A stretch of DNA of 64,000 nt from Mycolicibacterium setense. GTDB taxonomy: Bacteria > Actinomycetota > Actinomycetes > Mycobacteriales > Mycobacteriaceae. The position numbers and the translations under genes were made by a program. The stretch lies in the NCBI RefSeq assembly GCF_000805385.1, contig NZ_JTJW01000010.1, positions 806,001 to 870,000 of the forward strand. Direction: 5' to 3'. Below the pieces are notes generated by a model. That model worked only from the letters and a program-made list of their open reading frames with translations. It had not been told where the DNA came from and ran no database searches. Each line of letters opens with the position of its first letter. The stretch's first letter is position 1. Positions 26,100 to 34,707 of this stretch are shown piece by piece.

Positions 26100-26729
26100 G
26101 TGCCTGACTCCCGGCCGGCCGCCACCAGTGTGCCGATCCATCCCGATCTCGCGGCCCGCTGGAGCCCCCGGGCGTTCGACCCCGAGGCCGCCATTACCGC
26201 TGACCAGCTCACCGCGCTGCTGGAAGCGGCGCGGTGGGCCGCCAGCTGGGGCCACCGCCAGCCCGTGCGGTTCGTCGTCGGCACCAGACACGGTGCCGAA
26301 TCTGCTCCTCACGTGCGCGGCGAGACCTTCACCACACTGGCCGGCCTGCTCAAACGCGGCAACAGCTACGCGAACGCGGCGTCGGCGCTGGTCCTGGTGT
26401 GTACGGACGAGGGAGAAGATGAACGCACTGCTCTCTACGCGGCGGTCGACGCGGGGGCGGCGATCGCTCAGCTGACCGTCGAGGCGGTGTCCCGCGGACT
26501 CGTCGTCCATCCGATGGCCGGCTTCGATGTCGACGGGGCCCGGGCAGCGTTCGGCATCCCGGAGGGCGTGCGGCCACTCGCGGTGGTCGCGGTGGGGACG
26601 TTGGGCGAACCTGCGGACGAGGCCATCGCCGAACGCGACAGCCGGCCCCGGGAGCGGCTACCGCTGGAGCAGATCGCTTTTGGTGGAAGTTGGGGTATGC
26701 CATTGCCCTCACCTGAATCGCATCTGTGA
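26100..26729 (+). CDS. Nitroreductase-family protein
   Basis: 209 residues. The FMN-binding nitroreductase fold is indicated by LAARWSPRAFDP near the N-terminus, LLEAARWAASWGHRQPVRFVV and the C-terminal FGIPEGVRPLAVVAVG and SRPRERLPLEQIAF. Physiological substrate unknown; such enzymes reduce nitro, quinone or enal groups with NAD(P)H. Start taken as GTG 26100 from the -10 spacing; the longer frame to 26037 has no signal and lies in the divergent promoter region of ask. Confidence 0.85.
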   Translation: MPDSRPAATSVPIHPDLAARWSPRAFDPEAAITADQLTALLEAARWAASWGHRQPVRFVVGTRHGAESAPHVRGETFTTLAGLLKRGNSYANAASALVLVCTDEGEDERTALYAAVDAGAAIAQLTVEAVSRGLVVHPMAGFDVDGARAAFGIPEGVRPLAVVAVGTLGEPADEAIAERDSRPRERLPLEQIAFGGSWGMPLPSPESHL

Positions 26730-26768
26730 TAGACCACCTGGGAACCTTCTAAATCTGAGGAGGCACGC

Positions 26769-27719
26769 ATGGCACGGCAGACCATTCGCAAGGCCGTCAT
26801 CCCTGCGGCCGGTATCGGTTCGCGCCTCCTGCCGCTGACCAAGGCCATCCCCAAGGAGATGCTGCCAGTCGGCGACAAGCCGGTCATCGAGCACACGGTG
26901 CGCGAGCTGGTCAACTCCGGCATCACCGACATCACGATCGTGGTGTCTGGTGGAAAGACCTTGATAGAGGAGCACTTTCGCCCAAACACCCAGCTGGTCG
27001 AGCAGCTGCGCAAGGACGGCAAGGACGCGTACGCCGACGCGGTCGAGGAGGTCGGCGAGCTCTCCGCCCACGGCCACATCACCTATCTCCATCAGCACGG
27101 CCCGTACGGCAACGGCACCCCGGTGCTCAATGCCTCACGCTCTTTCGGTGACGAGCCGATCCTGGTGTTGTGGCCGGACGACGTGTTCGTCGCCGAGGTG
27201 CCCCGTGCGCAGCAACTGATCCGGGCCTACGAACAGACGTCGAGCCCGGTATTGGCTCTGATGCCGATGGCCCCAGAGGATTCACGCCGGTATGGAGTGC
27301 CGGTCATCAAGGAAGATTTGGACGGCGGGCTGCTACGGATCACCGGAATCGTCGAGAAACCGCAACCGAACGAGGCTCCATCGGACTACGCCGCGATCGG
27401 TGGCTACGTCATTACCCCGGGCGTCATCGACGAACTGGCTGAGCAGACGAAACGCTGGTATGAGCACCGCACCGGCGAGATCTACCTGACCGACGCCATC
27501 AATGCCTACGCCAAGGACCATGCCGTCTACGGCCAGGTGATCCAGGGACATTGGTGCGATACAGGCAACCCGTCCGACTATCTGGTGGCGCAGTTCGCAT
27601 TTGCTTTAGCCCATCCCGAATACGGCCCGGTCCTGCGCGATCTGGCGTCCCAACTCGACGGACCGCTGCTGCACACGATTGCCCACGAGATCGACGGTTC
27701 GCGCGAGACGCCCACTTAG
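26769..27719 (+). CDS. galU: UTP-glucose-1-phosphate uridylyltransferase (second copy likely)
   Basis: 316 residues. Makes UDP-glucose. Nucleotidyltransferase signature AVIPAAGIGSRLLPLTKAIPKEMLP at the N-terminus (shown in part: GIGSRLLPLTKAIPKEML), LVLWPDDVFV, and IVEKP near residue 195. AGGAGG precedes the ATG. Mycobacteria carry a housekeeping galU elsewhere (Rv0993 in M. tuberculosis), so this copy at the edge of an exopolysaccharide locus probably supplies sugar nucleotide for that polymer. Its stop overlaps the stop of the convergent BcsB-like gene. Confidence 0.95.
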   Translation: MARQTIRKAVIPAAGIGSRLLPLTKAIPKEMLPVGDKPVIEHTVRELVNSGITDITIVVSGGKTLIEEHFRPNTQLVEQLRKDGKDAYADAVEEVGELSAHGHITYLHQHGPYGNGTPVLNASRSFGDEPILVLWPDDVFVAEVPRAQQLIRAYEQTSSPVLALMPMAPEDSRRYGVPVIKEDLDGGLLRITGIVEKPQPNEAPSDYAAIGGYVITPGVIDELAEQTKRWYEHRTGEIYLTDAINAYAKDHAVYGQVIQGHWCDTGNPSDYLVAQFAFALAHPEYGPVLRDLASQLDGPLLHTIAHEIDGSRETPT

Positions 27720-29722
27720 TCGGCCGCACCTCCGGTGGTGCGACGCCTCCGCGACCACATAGCCGACGCAGCGGCCCCGAGAGCAGCGACGACGGCCACT
27801 GCAGCGCCCACAAGAAGTCGGCGCGAATGGGACTGCGCCGACGTTTGAGCGGCGTCCGCCGGGTTGTCAGTCGCTCCGACCGCCAGATTCACCGGGTCAC
27901 CTCCCACACCGGCGGCGAGGACATCTCCGGTGAGCTTGGAGAAGTCACCGCCGAACCCGTCGAGGTAACTGAAAACCGGGTCGACCAGCGTCCAAGGGCC
28001 CGTGGTCGTAACGAGTAGGACGGAACGGTCGCGAGGCCGATCAGCGAAGGCTTGGATCGATCCCAGGCCACCCTTGATGCTCGCTCGAAGCACAGTGGGC
28101 AGCTCGACATCGATGGCCGTGCCGTCACCACCGATGGGCGGCTTGAGCGAAGTCGGTTTCAACGCCGCGGAATTCGCCAGGATCAGCGCTCCGATGCTCG
28201 CACCGGCAGCGGTATTGAGATCGACCACCTGTGGCATCACCGGCGTGCTGGCGAAACGCGCGATCGAAACTACCAACCGAGCTGCGGTAGCGAGTTGGTT
28301 AGGGGCGCTCCCGTCCATCGCCACCATGAATTTGGGGCTGAACTCCGACGGTATGGCGCTGAACCCGTCGAGAGGTTGCCCACCGCGGTGCACCGTCAGC
28401 GTCGATTGCGGATTCACTTCGAAAGTAAGCGGAATGAGCAGCCCGCACGCTTCGCGTGGGGTGTACGTGAGGGCCATGTCAAGGGTGATGTACTGGCCGA
28501 TCTTCTTGCTGTCCAGATCGAATGTCGCATCGAGCCGACCGGTATCGTCGAGCGCAGCTCGATAGACCACCACTCCGCCGGAGCGGATCACCACAGCTGC
28601 CGCGTCGTCTCTGGCCACAGGCGCGTAGTCGGCGAGCAGATGCACCTGCACGGCGTCGAAGCGACCCGACCCGAGCGATGCCCGGCCGACACCGACCGAC
28701 ATAGTTGCACTCCGAATGACATCGGTGCTGCCGGTCATGTTCAACTCGCCGAACGTCATCGTGTCACCGCGCGGGCCAGGCTCGGACGAACCCGCTTGGT
28801 CCACTCGGACGGTGTCCACCTGCGCCAATCGCTGAAGCTTGTTGACAAGCAGCGACAGCTGGGTGGACAGCGCAGCACCTTGACCTGAGACGCGTAGGAA
28901 AGCATCCGGCGCACCAGGGTTTTCGACTTGAAGGCCGGGCTTGTCACCCTTCTCGACGAGCACTGCGCGCGTCAGTTCGCCGGCCGGTGGCGGCACCGCT
29001 CCACGGGGCTGGGTGACCACCGTGATGACCGTCGGCTGATTGCTGTACAGCCGAGCCAGCGTGGACACCAGTGTCAGCACCGCTTGTTGTTCATCGGTGT
29101 TGGCGTCGACCGGTGTGTAGATCGTGGCTCGCTGAAGGACCGGCGGGAAGAAGTCTGCGATCGTCGTCGCCGGTGATTCTGAGCCCGTGAACACCATCGA
29201 GAGATCGCTGAGCACCAGCTGCTGTCGGGGCCAGCAATAGGAATTGGTGTACATCTGCGGGTCGAACCGTGGCCGTAGAGCGAAGGTCAGCCCGATCGGC
29301 GAACCTCGGCGTGCCGCCGAAATATCCACATCGAGCGGTGTTGTGGGCCTACTGGATGCTCCGGGCGGCAAATCGATTGCCGCGAGCAGCTTGCCGCCGT
29401 CGTCGCTGATGTCGAGGGTGCCTGCATCGAAATTCACGGGCGCCTTGATAGTGCCGCGCAACCGCACAGCCGTCAGTCCAGCCGGTACCGGCACCGAAAG
29501 ATTCTCTGGGTTTTCGGGGGCGACGAAGATTTCGGATTTCATTCCGAGCTCAGGTCCGGGCAGGGTGAGGCTCGGCTGTTCCGGCGGTGGGGGAACATCC
29601 ACGGGCTCCGCGTAGGCCGGTGCGGCGGATACCGCCGGCACGATCACCAGCATTGCCGACATCAGCGCACGTGCGAGGAACCGATGTGCATTCGTTGACG
29701 AAACAGACCTGACCGGGTGCAC
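27716..29722 (-). CDS. BcsB-like exported, membrane-anchored polysaccharide protein
   Basis: 668 residues from GTG 29722. A signal sequence (ARALMSAMLVIVPAVSAAPAYA) leads into a large extracellular part with the layout of bacterial cellulose synthase subunit B: repeated jelly-roll/flavodoxin-like pairs (FALRPRFDPQMYTNSYCW, TIADFFPPVLQRATIYTP, ALTYTPREACGLLIPLTFEV). It ends in one membrane helix (LLVGAAVAVVAALGAAASAM) and a basic tail. In Gram-negative bacteria BcsB guides the nascent glucan through the envelope beside BcsA. No BcsA-type synthase is in the window, so a guide for another glycan is possible. The family call rests on pattern, not alignment. Confidence 0.6.
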   Translation of the reverse strand: MHPVRSVSSTNAHRFLARALMSAMLVIVPAVSAAPAYAEPVDVPPPPEQPSLTLPGPELGMKSEIFVAPENPENLSVPVPAGLTAVRLRGTIKAPVNFDAGTLDISDDGGKLLAAIDLPPGASSRPTTPLDVDISAARRGSPIGLTFALRPRFDPQMYTNSYCWPRQQLVLSDLSMVFTGSESPATTIADFFPPVLQRATIYTPVDANTDEQQAVLTLVSTLARLYSNQPTVITVVTQPRGAVPPPAGELTRAVLVEKGDKPGLQVENPGAPDAFLRVSGQGAALSTQLSLLVNKLQRLAQVDTVRVDQAGSSEPGPRGDTMTFGELNMTGSTDVIRSATMSVGVGRASLGSGRFDAVQVHLLADYAPVARDDAAAVVIRSGGVVVYRAALDDTGRLDATFDLDSKKIGQYITLDMALTYTPREACGLLIPLTFEVNPQSTLTVHRGGQPLDGFSAIPSEFSPKFMVAMDGSAPNQLATAARLVVSIARFASTPVMPQVVDLNTAAGASIGALILANSAALKPTSLKPPIGGDGTAIDVELPTVLRASIKGGLGSIQAFADRPRDRSVLLVTTTGPWTLVDPVFSYLDGFGGDFSKLTGDVLAAGVGGDPVNLAVGATDNPADAAQTSAQSHSRRLLVGAAVAVVAALGAAASAMWSRRRRTTGGAAD

Positions 29723-29870
29723 GCTGTTCGACCTGCTTTCGGATGTCCAAGCCTTGAGCCCAACCGAAATCGGACTATACCGGCGGGCATAACAGGCCGT
29801 CGGACCTTCGAATGTTGCAATTCTGCTGTTGGCTTGGCTATTCCGCGATGGTGCTGGAAAAGTCGATCAG

Positions 29871-31037
29871 ATGCGACACGGTGCCCACCACGCGAAGGCC
29901 GGCCTGACCACCGCCCTCATACTGGCCGGTCTCACCGCAAACTCCCTTTCCGGGTGCGCCCCCAAGCAAACTTTCGACGACGGCACGCCTGCAACCGACG
30001 AGATCACGGTGGCCGCCTCAGACGACTTCTGCCAATTGTCGAGGACAACCGCAAGCACCGGTGCGACCACGTTTGTCGTCACCAACAACGGCACCCTGGT
30101 CACCGAGTTCTACGTCTACGCCGCCGGTGACCGAGTGATGGGCGCAGTAGAGAACATCGCCCCCGGCTTGCAGCGCAAGCTGATCGTGCAGCTGCCCGAG
30201 CCGGGCAAGTACTACACCGCGTGCAGACCCGCCATGGTCGGCGACGGGATCCGTGCCAACTTCACTGTCACGGGCACGGCAGTCACACCTACCCAGAGCA
30301 AGCTCGAGGCGACCGCCGTTGGCTACAAGAAATACGTCACCAACCAGACGAGCGAACTGATCACCGCCACCGAGGCATTCGTCGGCACGATCAAGAAGGG
30401 TGATGTCGAAGGCGCCCAGCCGCTGTACTCAAAGGCCCGCGCCTATTACGAGCGCATCGAGCCGGTCTCCGAATCGTTCCCCAACGATCTGGACCGGCGC
30501 ATCGACCTACGCGAAGCGGATTTGCGCCCAGGCGAGAAATGGACCGGCTTCCACCGCCTGGAGAAAAACCTGTGGATGAGCAAGCCGCCGCCGGATACCA
30601 ACGCGATCGCCGACCAGTTGGTGGCCGACGTCAAGGAACTCGACGCCGCCGTCAAGGACCCGAAGTGGTCGATCGGCCCCGCCGAGTTCATCAGCGGAGC
30701 GCAACGCGTGCTCGATGAAATGGCCGCGAGCGCGATCACAGGCCAAGAGGATGTCTTCAGCCACACCGACCTGTGGGACTTCCAGGCCAACCTCGACGGA
30801 TCCCGCATCGCAGTCGGCTCAGTTCGCCCGATCGTGGATGAACGGCGTCCCGATTTCGGCGTCCAGATCGACCAGGCGTTCGCCAAAGTCGAAGGCGTGC
30901 TGGACAGTCACCACTGGAACGATGGATTCGTCTACTACGACTCGGTAACCGAACCTGAGCGCCAAGAACTCTCACAGGCCATCGTGGCGTTGAGCGCCGT
31001 CGTCAGGCAAGTGCAGGACGTCGTGACCCAGCGATGA
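29871..31037 (+). CDS. efeO: EfeO-type lipoprotein with cupredoxin-like and imelysin (M75) domains
   Basis: 388 residues. Lipobox LSGC at about residue 28. The N-terminal cupredoxin-like domain (about 35-130) is followed by an imelysin/peptidase M75 domain with the HxxE motif in WTGFHRLEKNLW. EfeO is the periplasmic partner of the EfeU/EfeB ferrous-iron/haem uptake system. Neither efeU nor efeB is adjacent, so it may work with genes elsewhere or have another role. It is divergent from the BcsB-like gene; a GTTGCAAT half-site lies in the shared promoter region (29814-29821). Confidence 0.88.
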   Translation: MRHGAHHAKAGLTTALILAGLTANSLSGCAPKQTFDDGTPATDEITVAASDDFCQLSRTTASTGATTFVVTNNGTLVTEFYVYAAGDRVMGAVENIAPGLQRKLIVQLPEPGKYYTACRPAMVGDGIRANFTVTGTAVTPTQSKLEATAVGYKKYVTNQTSELITATEAFVGTIKKGDVEGAQPLYSKARAYYERIEPVSESFPNDLDRRIDLREADLRPGEKWTGFHRLEKNLWMSKPPPDTNAIADQLVADVKELDAAVKDPKWSIGPAEFISGAQRVLDEMAASAITGQEDVFSHTDLWDFQANLDGSRIAVGSVRPIVDERRPDFGVQIDQAFAKVEGVLDSHHWNDGFVYYDSVTEPERQELSQAIVALSAVVRQVQDVVTQR

Positions 31038-31046
31038 CCACCGTGT

Positions 31047-32306
31047 TCAACGCAGCATGAAAGCCTTGTCATAACAACTGAACACGGCGTCCTTCGCGAA
31101 TGTGGCATCGAATTGCCCACGGGCACCGTCGGATATCTCACGGTTGCGTCCGGGATCAGTCAACTCACCCATCGCCTCGACAAATTGTGCAGGCTGGTCG
31201 GCGATGAACACCCCGTGCTCACCACCAGCGGCAAATCCATCGGCTCCTACGGTCGTCGAGACCACAGGTAGCCCTCGGCCCAGCGCCTCGATAACTTTCA
31301 GCTTGATCCCCGAACCGAATCGCAGGTGGTTGATCAGCCCGGCTGCTGAACTCAGCACCTCCGTGAGGTCGTCGACATAACCCTCCAAGCTCACCGAACC
31401 ACCAAACCGCGCCACCACCTCGGCCAACTCGGGGCCGCAGTGCCGCCCGATGACGCGCAGCCGGGCGTTCGGCATCCGGGTCAGCACCAGCGGCCACACG
31501 TCGGTCAGGAACGACCGCACACCATCCTCGTTGTGCGGCAACGACAACAGTCCGACAAAGACGAAATCAGGGGCTCCGCCGTACTGACGGCGGCGGAACG
31601 GCGGCGGCTCGACCAAAGGAGGTACCGCCATCACATCGGCCGATCCCCGGTCAGCGACCCGGGCAGTCAACCTGGCGGCCTCCCCAGCGTTCACCAACAG
31701 GTTCCGCCGGAATCGCAATGCCGCACGGTCCTCGCTACGCCGGACCAGGGCCGCCTCCACGCGGAGGAGTGCCCGTTGTGGAAGCTTGGCGTCGGCTAGG
31801 GGCCGCAACATCCTGGGCACGTGTTCGGCGAAATTGCCCAGCGGCCGCATGGTCACATCGGGGTAGCGATCCGCCGCGTCGAGCATGGCGGTATAACGCT
31901 CGGAGAACAGATCATCGAGGTAGCACAGCTGCCGATCGGCATGTGCCTGGTCAGCGTATTGCGCCATCCGAATGGTGTCGTAGATCTCCAGATCCGGGCC
32001 GATCCGCTCCAACACCGTGTGCACCGCCCGTCCGACTTCCGGCGAGTACAGCAAGGATTCCTGCAGGGATGCCCGCCCGGTCGGTATGCGCCCAGCCACC
32101 GCGGTCAGCGTCGCTTTCCGACCAGGCTTCGGCAGCGGGTGCAACATGACCGGGAACTCCGGCTGAGGCCGACCACCGACCAGCAGATAATGCACATCTT
32201 CCGGACCCAGCCGTTCGCGGAAGTACTCCAGAAAGCCGGCCAGCACCACCTTCTTGCCGGCGTCGGTGGGATATGGATCAACCGCGCTCACGAGTGTCAC
32301 GGACAC
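31047..32306 (-). CDS. GT4-like glycosyltransferase
   Basis: 419 residues from GTG. GT-B fold: N-terminal acceptor half (TLVSAVDPYPTDAGKKVVLAGFLEYFRE) and donor half with FVGLLSLPHNEDGVRSFLTD, RLRVIGRH and INHLRFGSGIKLKVIEALGR, the latter carrying the E-x7-E-like donor motif as GIKLKVIEALGRGLPVVST. Substrates unknown. It is divergent from the flippase operon and convergent with efeO (9-nt gap). It belongs to the exopolysaccharide block by content and position. Confidence 0.85.
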   Translation of the reverse strand: MSVTLVSAVDPYPTDAGKKVVLAGFLEYFRERLGPEDVHYLLVGGRPQPEFPVMLHPLPKPGRKATLTAVAGRIPTGRASLQESLLYSPEVGRAVHTVLERIGPDLEIYDTIRMAQYADQAHADRQLCYLDDLFSERYTAMLDAADRYPDVTMRPLGNFAEHVPRMLRPLADAKLPQRALLRVEAALVRRSEDRAALRFRRNLLVNAGEAARLTARVADRGSADVMAVPPLVEPPPFRRRQYGGAPDFVFVGLLSLPHNEDGVRSFLTDVWPLVLTRMPNARLRVIGRHCGPELAEVVARFGGSVSLEGYVDDLTEVLSSAAGLINHLRFGSGIKLKVIEALGRGLPVVSTTVGADGFAAGGEHGVFIADQPAQFVEAMGELTDPGRNREISDGARGQFDATFAKDAVFSCYDKAFMLR

Positions 32307-32600
32307 CGCACACCTGCCTCGATTTATTCAGTCGCCCGCCCTATCTCAGGCCGCAATTGCATCACAATTGAACCCACGATCGCGTACTGACACCTCGGTT
32401 TTCCGCTGCGCTCAGCGCCGCTGGCATACACTGTCCCCGCACGTCAGTAGCAAGCCGTCACTGGCCAAACACGCGCGTCAATACAATTTCAGCAAAGTCG
32501 ACAGGAGCGATTCGGCGGTGAGACACAATTCTTCACCGAACCGCATCTCGGTAGCGGACATGCAGGCGCACGCACCGAAACCGGGGAAGATGCGGTCTAG
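32307..32600. promoter_or_regulatory. Divergent regulatory region between a glycosyltransferase and the wzx-led operon
   Basis: 294 nt, AT-richer than the surroundings, no convincing gene. CAATTG-N5-CAATTG lies at 32354-32370; read on the minus strand it contains CAATTGTGATGCAA, similar to the palindrome at 47426-47444. TACACT at 32427-32432 is a possible -10 for the plus-strand operon, which would leave a leader of about 160 nt. Confidence 0.4.
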
Positions 32601-34109
32601 ATGACGCCGATCGATCCCGCTGAGCCGCCGATCGAGAATCCAGGTCGAACACTCCAAAATCCTCCGCCGGTCAAAGCGCCAAACCTCGGCAAGCAGACGA
32701 TCTGGAACTACTCCGTCTTCGCCATAAGCAAGAGTTCGACGCTCTTGATGACTGTCGTGGTCGCCCGTCTGCTCACCCCAGCCGAATTCGGCATCTTCGC
32801 CCTGGCTTTGTTACTGGTCAACTTGTTCGATTACGTCAAGGACCTCGGCGTCGCGGAGTCGCTGATCCAAAGTCACCGGCCCTGGAATCGCATCGCCCCA
32901 ACCGGATTGACCCTCTCCATCGGATTCGGGGTGATCGCCGGAGCAGTACTGGCGGCCACGGCCGGCATCGCCGCCAGGCTGCTGCACCATCCGGACCTCG
33001 CGCCGCTCATCCGGGTCCTGGCAATAGCGTTGATGATCTCGGCCTTCAGCGTCGTGCCGTTGTCCTGGCTGCGCCGTGACCTGAACTTCCAACGCCGGCT
33101 GTTGCCGGAGTTCGTCGGCGCGATGGTCAAGACTGCGCTGACGATCTGGCTCGCCGCAACCGGCCACGGGGTGTGGAGTCTGGTCTACGGCCAACTGGTC
33201 GGCGTACTGATCACCGCAATCCTGTACTGGTGGGTCGCTCCGACCTTCATGTGGCCGCGGTTCCAACTGGACGAAGCCAAGGCGCTGTTGCGGTTCGGGA
33301 TCCCCGTCACGGGCGTAACCTTGCTCGCCTACGCGATCTACAACGTCGACTATCTGGCCGTCGGGACCCGGCTCGGCACCACCGAACTCGGCCTGTACAC
33401 CTTGGCATACCGGGTGCCCGAGCTCGTGGTGCTCAATCTGTGCAGCGTCATCAGCGACGTGTTGTTCAGTGCAATGTCCCGGCTGCAGCACGACCGCGGG
33501 GCCATGTCCTCGCAGTACCAGAAGGCACTGGGCATCGTCCTGGCGCTGACCGTGCCGGCCGGCGTCGGTCTGGCGGTGGTCGCCGGTCCCCTGTTGCACA
33601 CCCTGTACGGCACGCAATACGACGACGCCAAGAACATCTTGGTGGTGCTGGCGTTGTACACCGCGGTCTACTCCGCTTCGTACCACGCCGGCGACGTGTT
33701 CAAGGCGGCGGGCCGCCCGGGGCTGCTCACCGCCATCAATGCCGCCAAACTCGTGCTGCTGGTCGGACCCATCTGGTGGGCTGCGGGACATAGCGCGACG
33801 CTGGTTGCCGTTGCCCTACTCAGTGTGGAGCTGGTTCATTTCGCCATCCGGATGACTGTGGTCCGTCGGATCATTCCACTACGTTGGAAGCAGATTTTCT
33901 CCGTGATCGGGCGGCCTGTGGCAGCAGCAATCCCCATGGCTGCCATCCTGTTTGGTATCGGTCCGCTCGTTGCCCACTGGCCGGCACCGGCCCAACTCGC
34001 GCTCCTGATTCCGCTGGGGATGGCGATCTACGCAGCGGCGCTGTGCGTCACCGCGCCGCAGTTGGCGCGGCCGGTCGCCAGTCGATTGGCGGCAAGATGG
34101 CGAACATGA
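32601..34109 (+). CDS. Wzx-type polysaccharide flippase (PST/MATE-like)
   Basis: 502 residues with about 12-14 membrane helices. The N-terminal cytoplasmic stretch ends in LGKQTIWNYSVFAISKSSTLLMTV, followed by VVARLLTPAEFGIFALALLL, the signature region of the polysaccharide synthase/Wzx family. It should flip lipid-linked repeat units across the membrane. First gene of a plus-strand run (flippase, Wzz-like, polymerase, glycosyltransferases) to 41100, most joined by 4-nt overlaps. Confidence 0.92.
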   Translation: MTPIDPAEPPIENPGRTLQNPPPVKAPNLGKQTIWNYSVFAISKSSTLLMTVVVARLLTPAEFGIFALALLLVNLFDYVKDLGVAESLIQSHRPWNRIAPTGLTLSIGFGVIAGAVLAATAGIAARLLHHPDLAPLIRVLAIALMISAFSVVPLSWLRRDLNFQRRLLPEFVGAMVKTALTIWLAATGHGVWSLVYGQLVGVLITAILYWWVAPTFMWPRFQLDEAKALLRFGIPVTGVTLLAYAIYNVDYLAVGTRLGTTELGLYTLAYRVPELVVLNLCSVISDVLFSAMSRLQHDRGAMSSQYQKALGIVLALTVPAGVGLAVVAGPLLHTLYGTQYDDAKNILVVLALYTAVYSASYHAGDVFKAAGRPGLLTAINAAKLVLLVGPIWWAAGHSATLVAVALLSVELVHFAIRMTVVRRIIPLRWKQIFSVIGRPVAAAIPMAAILFGIGPLVAHWPAPAQLALLIPLGMAIYAAALCVTAPQLARPVASRLAARWRT

Positions 34110-34705
34110 GTAGCCCGACGCGCCTATGGCGGAACCCAGTCGTCGTGGCCTGTGCGGTCATCGGCCTCGTCGTGGGTGCTGTCGCCGGATTCCTTTTCCC
34201 GGTGTCGACCACCTATCGCGCGACGGCGCAGGTTGCCCTGGTCCCCGGACCCAACCTGACGACCGCGGACGCGTCGGCCTACTGGGAAGTACTGACCCAA
34301 GGACAGGTTTCACGCACCGCGGCAGCAGTTTTCTCTGATCCTCGCTGGGCCTCCAGCGCTGCACTGGCCTCCGAAGTCGATGAAGCGAGCCTCATTCTGA
34401 CGGCCGGCGCCGTACCTGACACCACGATGGTGTTAATCTCGGCCGACGCACCGTCGGCCCATGCCGCACAGGCCGCCGTGGCAGATCTTCTCGCCAAGGC
34501 CACACCTGAAGTCGCCGCGGTGTCGGCTCCATTCCAAGTCCGGGTGGTCTCACCCCCCAGTGATGGGTACGCGATGGCGACACCACGGAGCCAGCTGATC
34601 CTGGCCGGTGCGCTGGGCGGGTTGATGTTCGGCGCTGCGGTCGGGATCGGCGTCACCTGGTTTCGCTCGCGTGGAAGCAACGCCTCGCACCGAAGCAAAC
34701 AATAG
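34106..34705 (+). CDS. Wzz/YveK-like chain-length regulator (short, no kinase domain)
   Basis: 199 residues from ATG 34106 (ATGA overlap with wzx); an ATG at 34097 would add three residues. Topology is helix (VVVACAVIGLVVGAVAGFLF) - extracytoplasmic domain (STTYRATAQVALVPGPNL ... VRVVSPPS) - helix (LILAGALGGLMFGAAVGIGV), the standard polysaccharide co-polymerase layout with the proline-rich motif before the second helix (VSPPSDGYA). No Walker A tyrosine kinase is attached. It probably tunes polymer length together with the next gene. Confidence 0.8.
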   Translation: MSSPTRLWRNPVVVACAVIGLVVGAVAGFLFPVSTTYRATAQVALVPGPNLTTADASAYWEVLTQGQVSRTAAAVFSDPRWASSAALASEVDEASLILTAGAVPDTTMVLISADAPSAHAAQAAVADLLAKATPEVAAVSAPFQVRVVSPPSDGYAMATPRSQLILAGALGGLMFGAAVGIGVTWFRSRGSNASHRSKQ

Positions 34706-34707
34706 CC

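Noticed and set aside
32254..32604. 116-codon frame upstream of the flippase
   Set aside because: Low-quality composition, spans a divergent promoter region and overlaps the flippase start.
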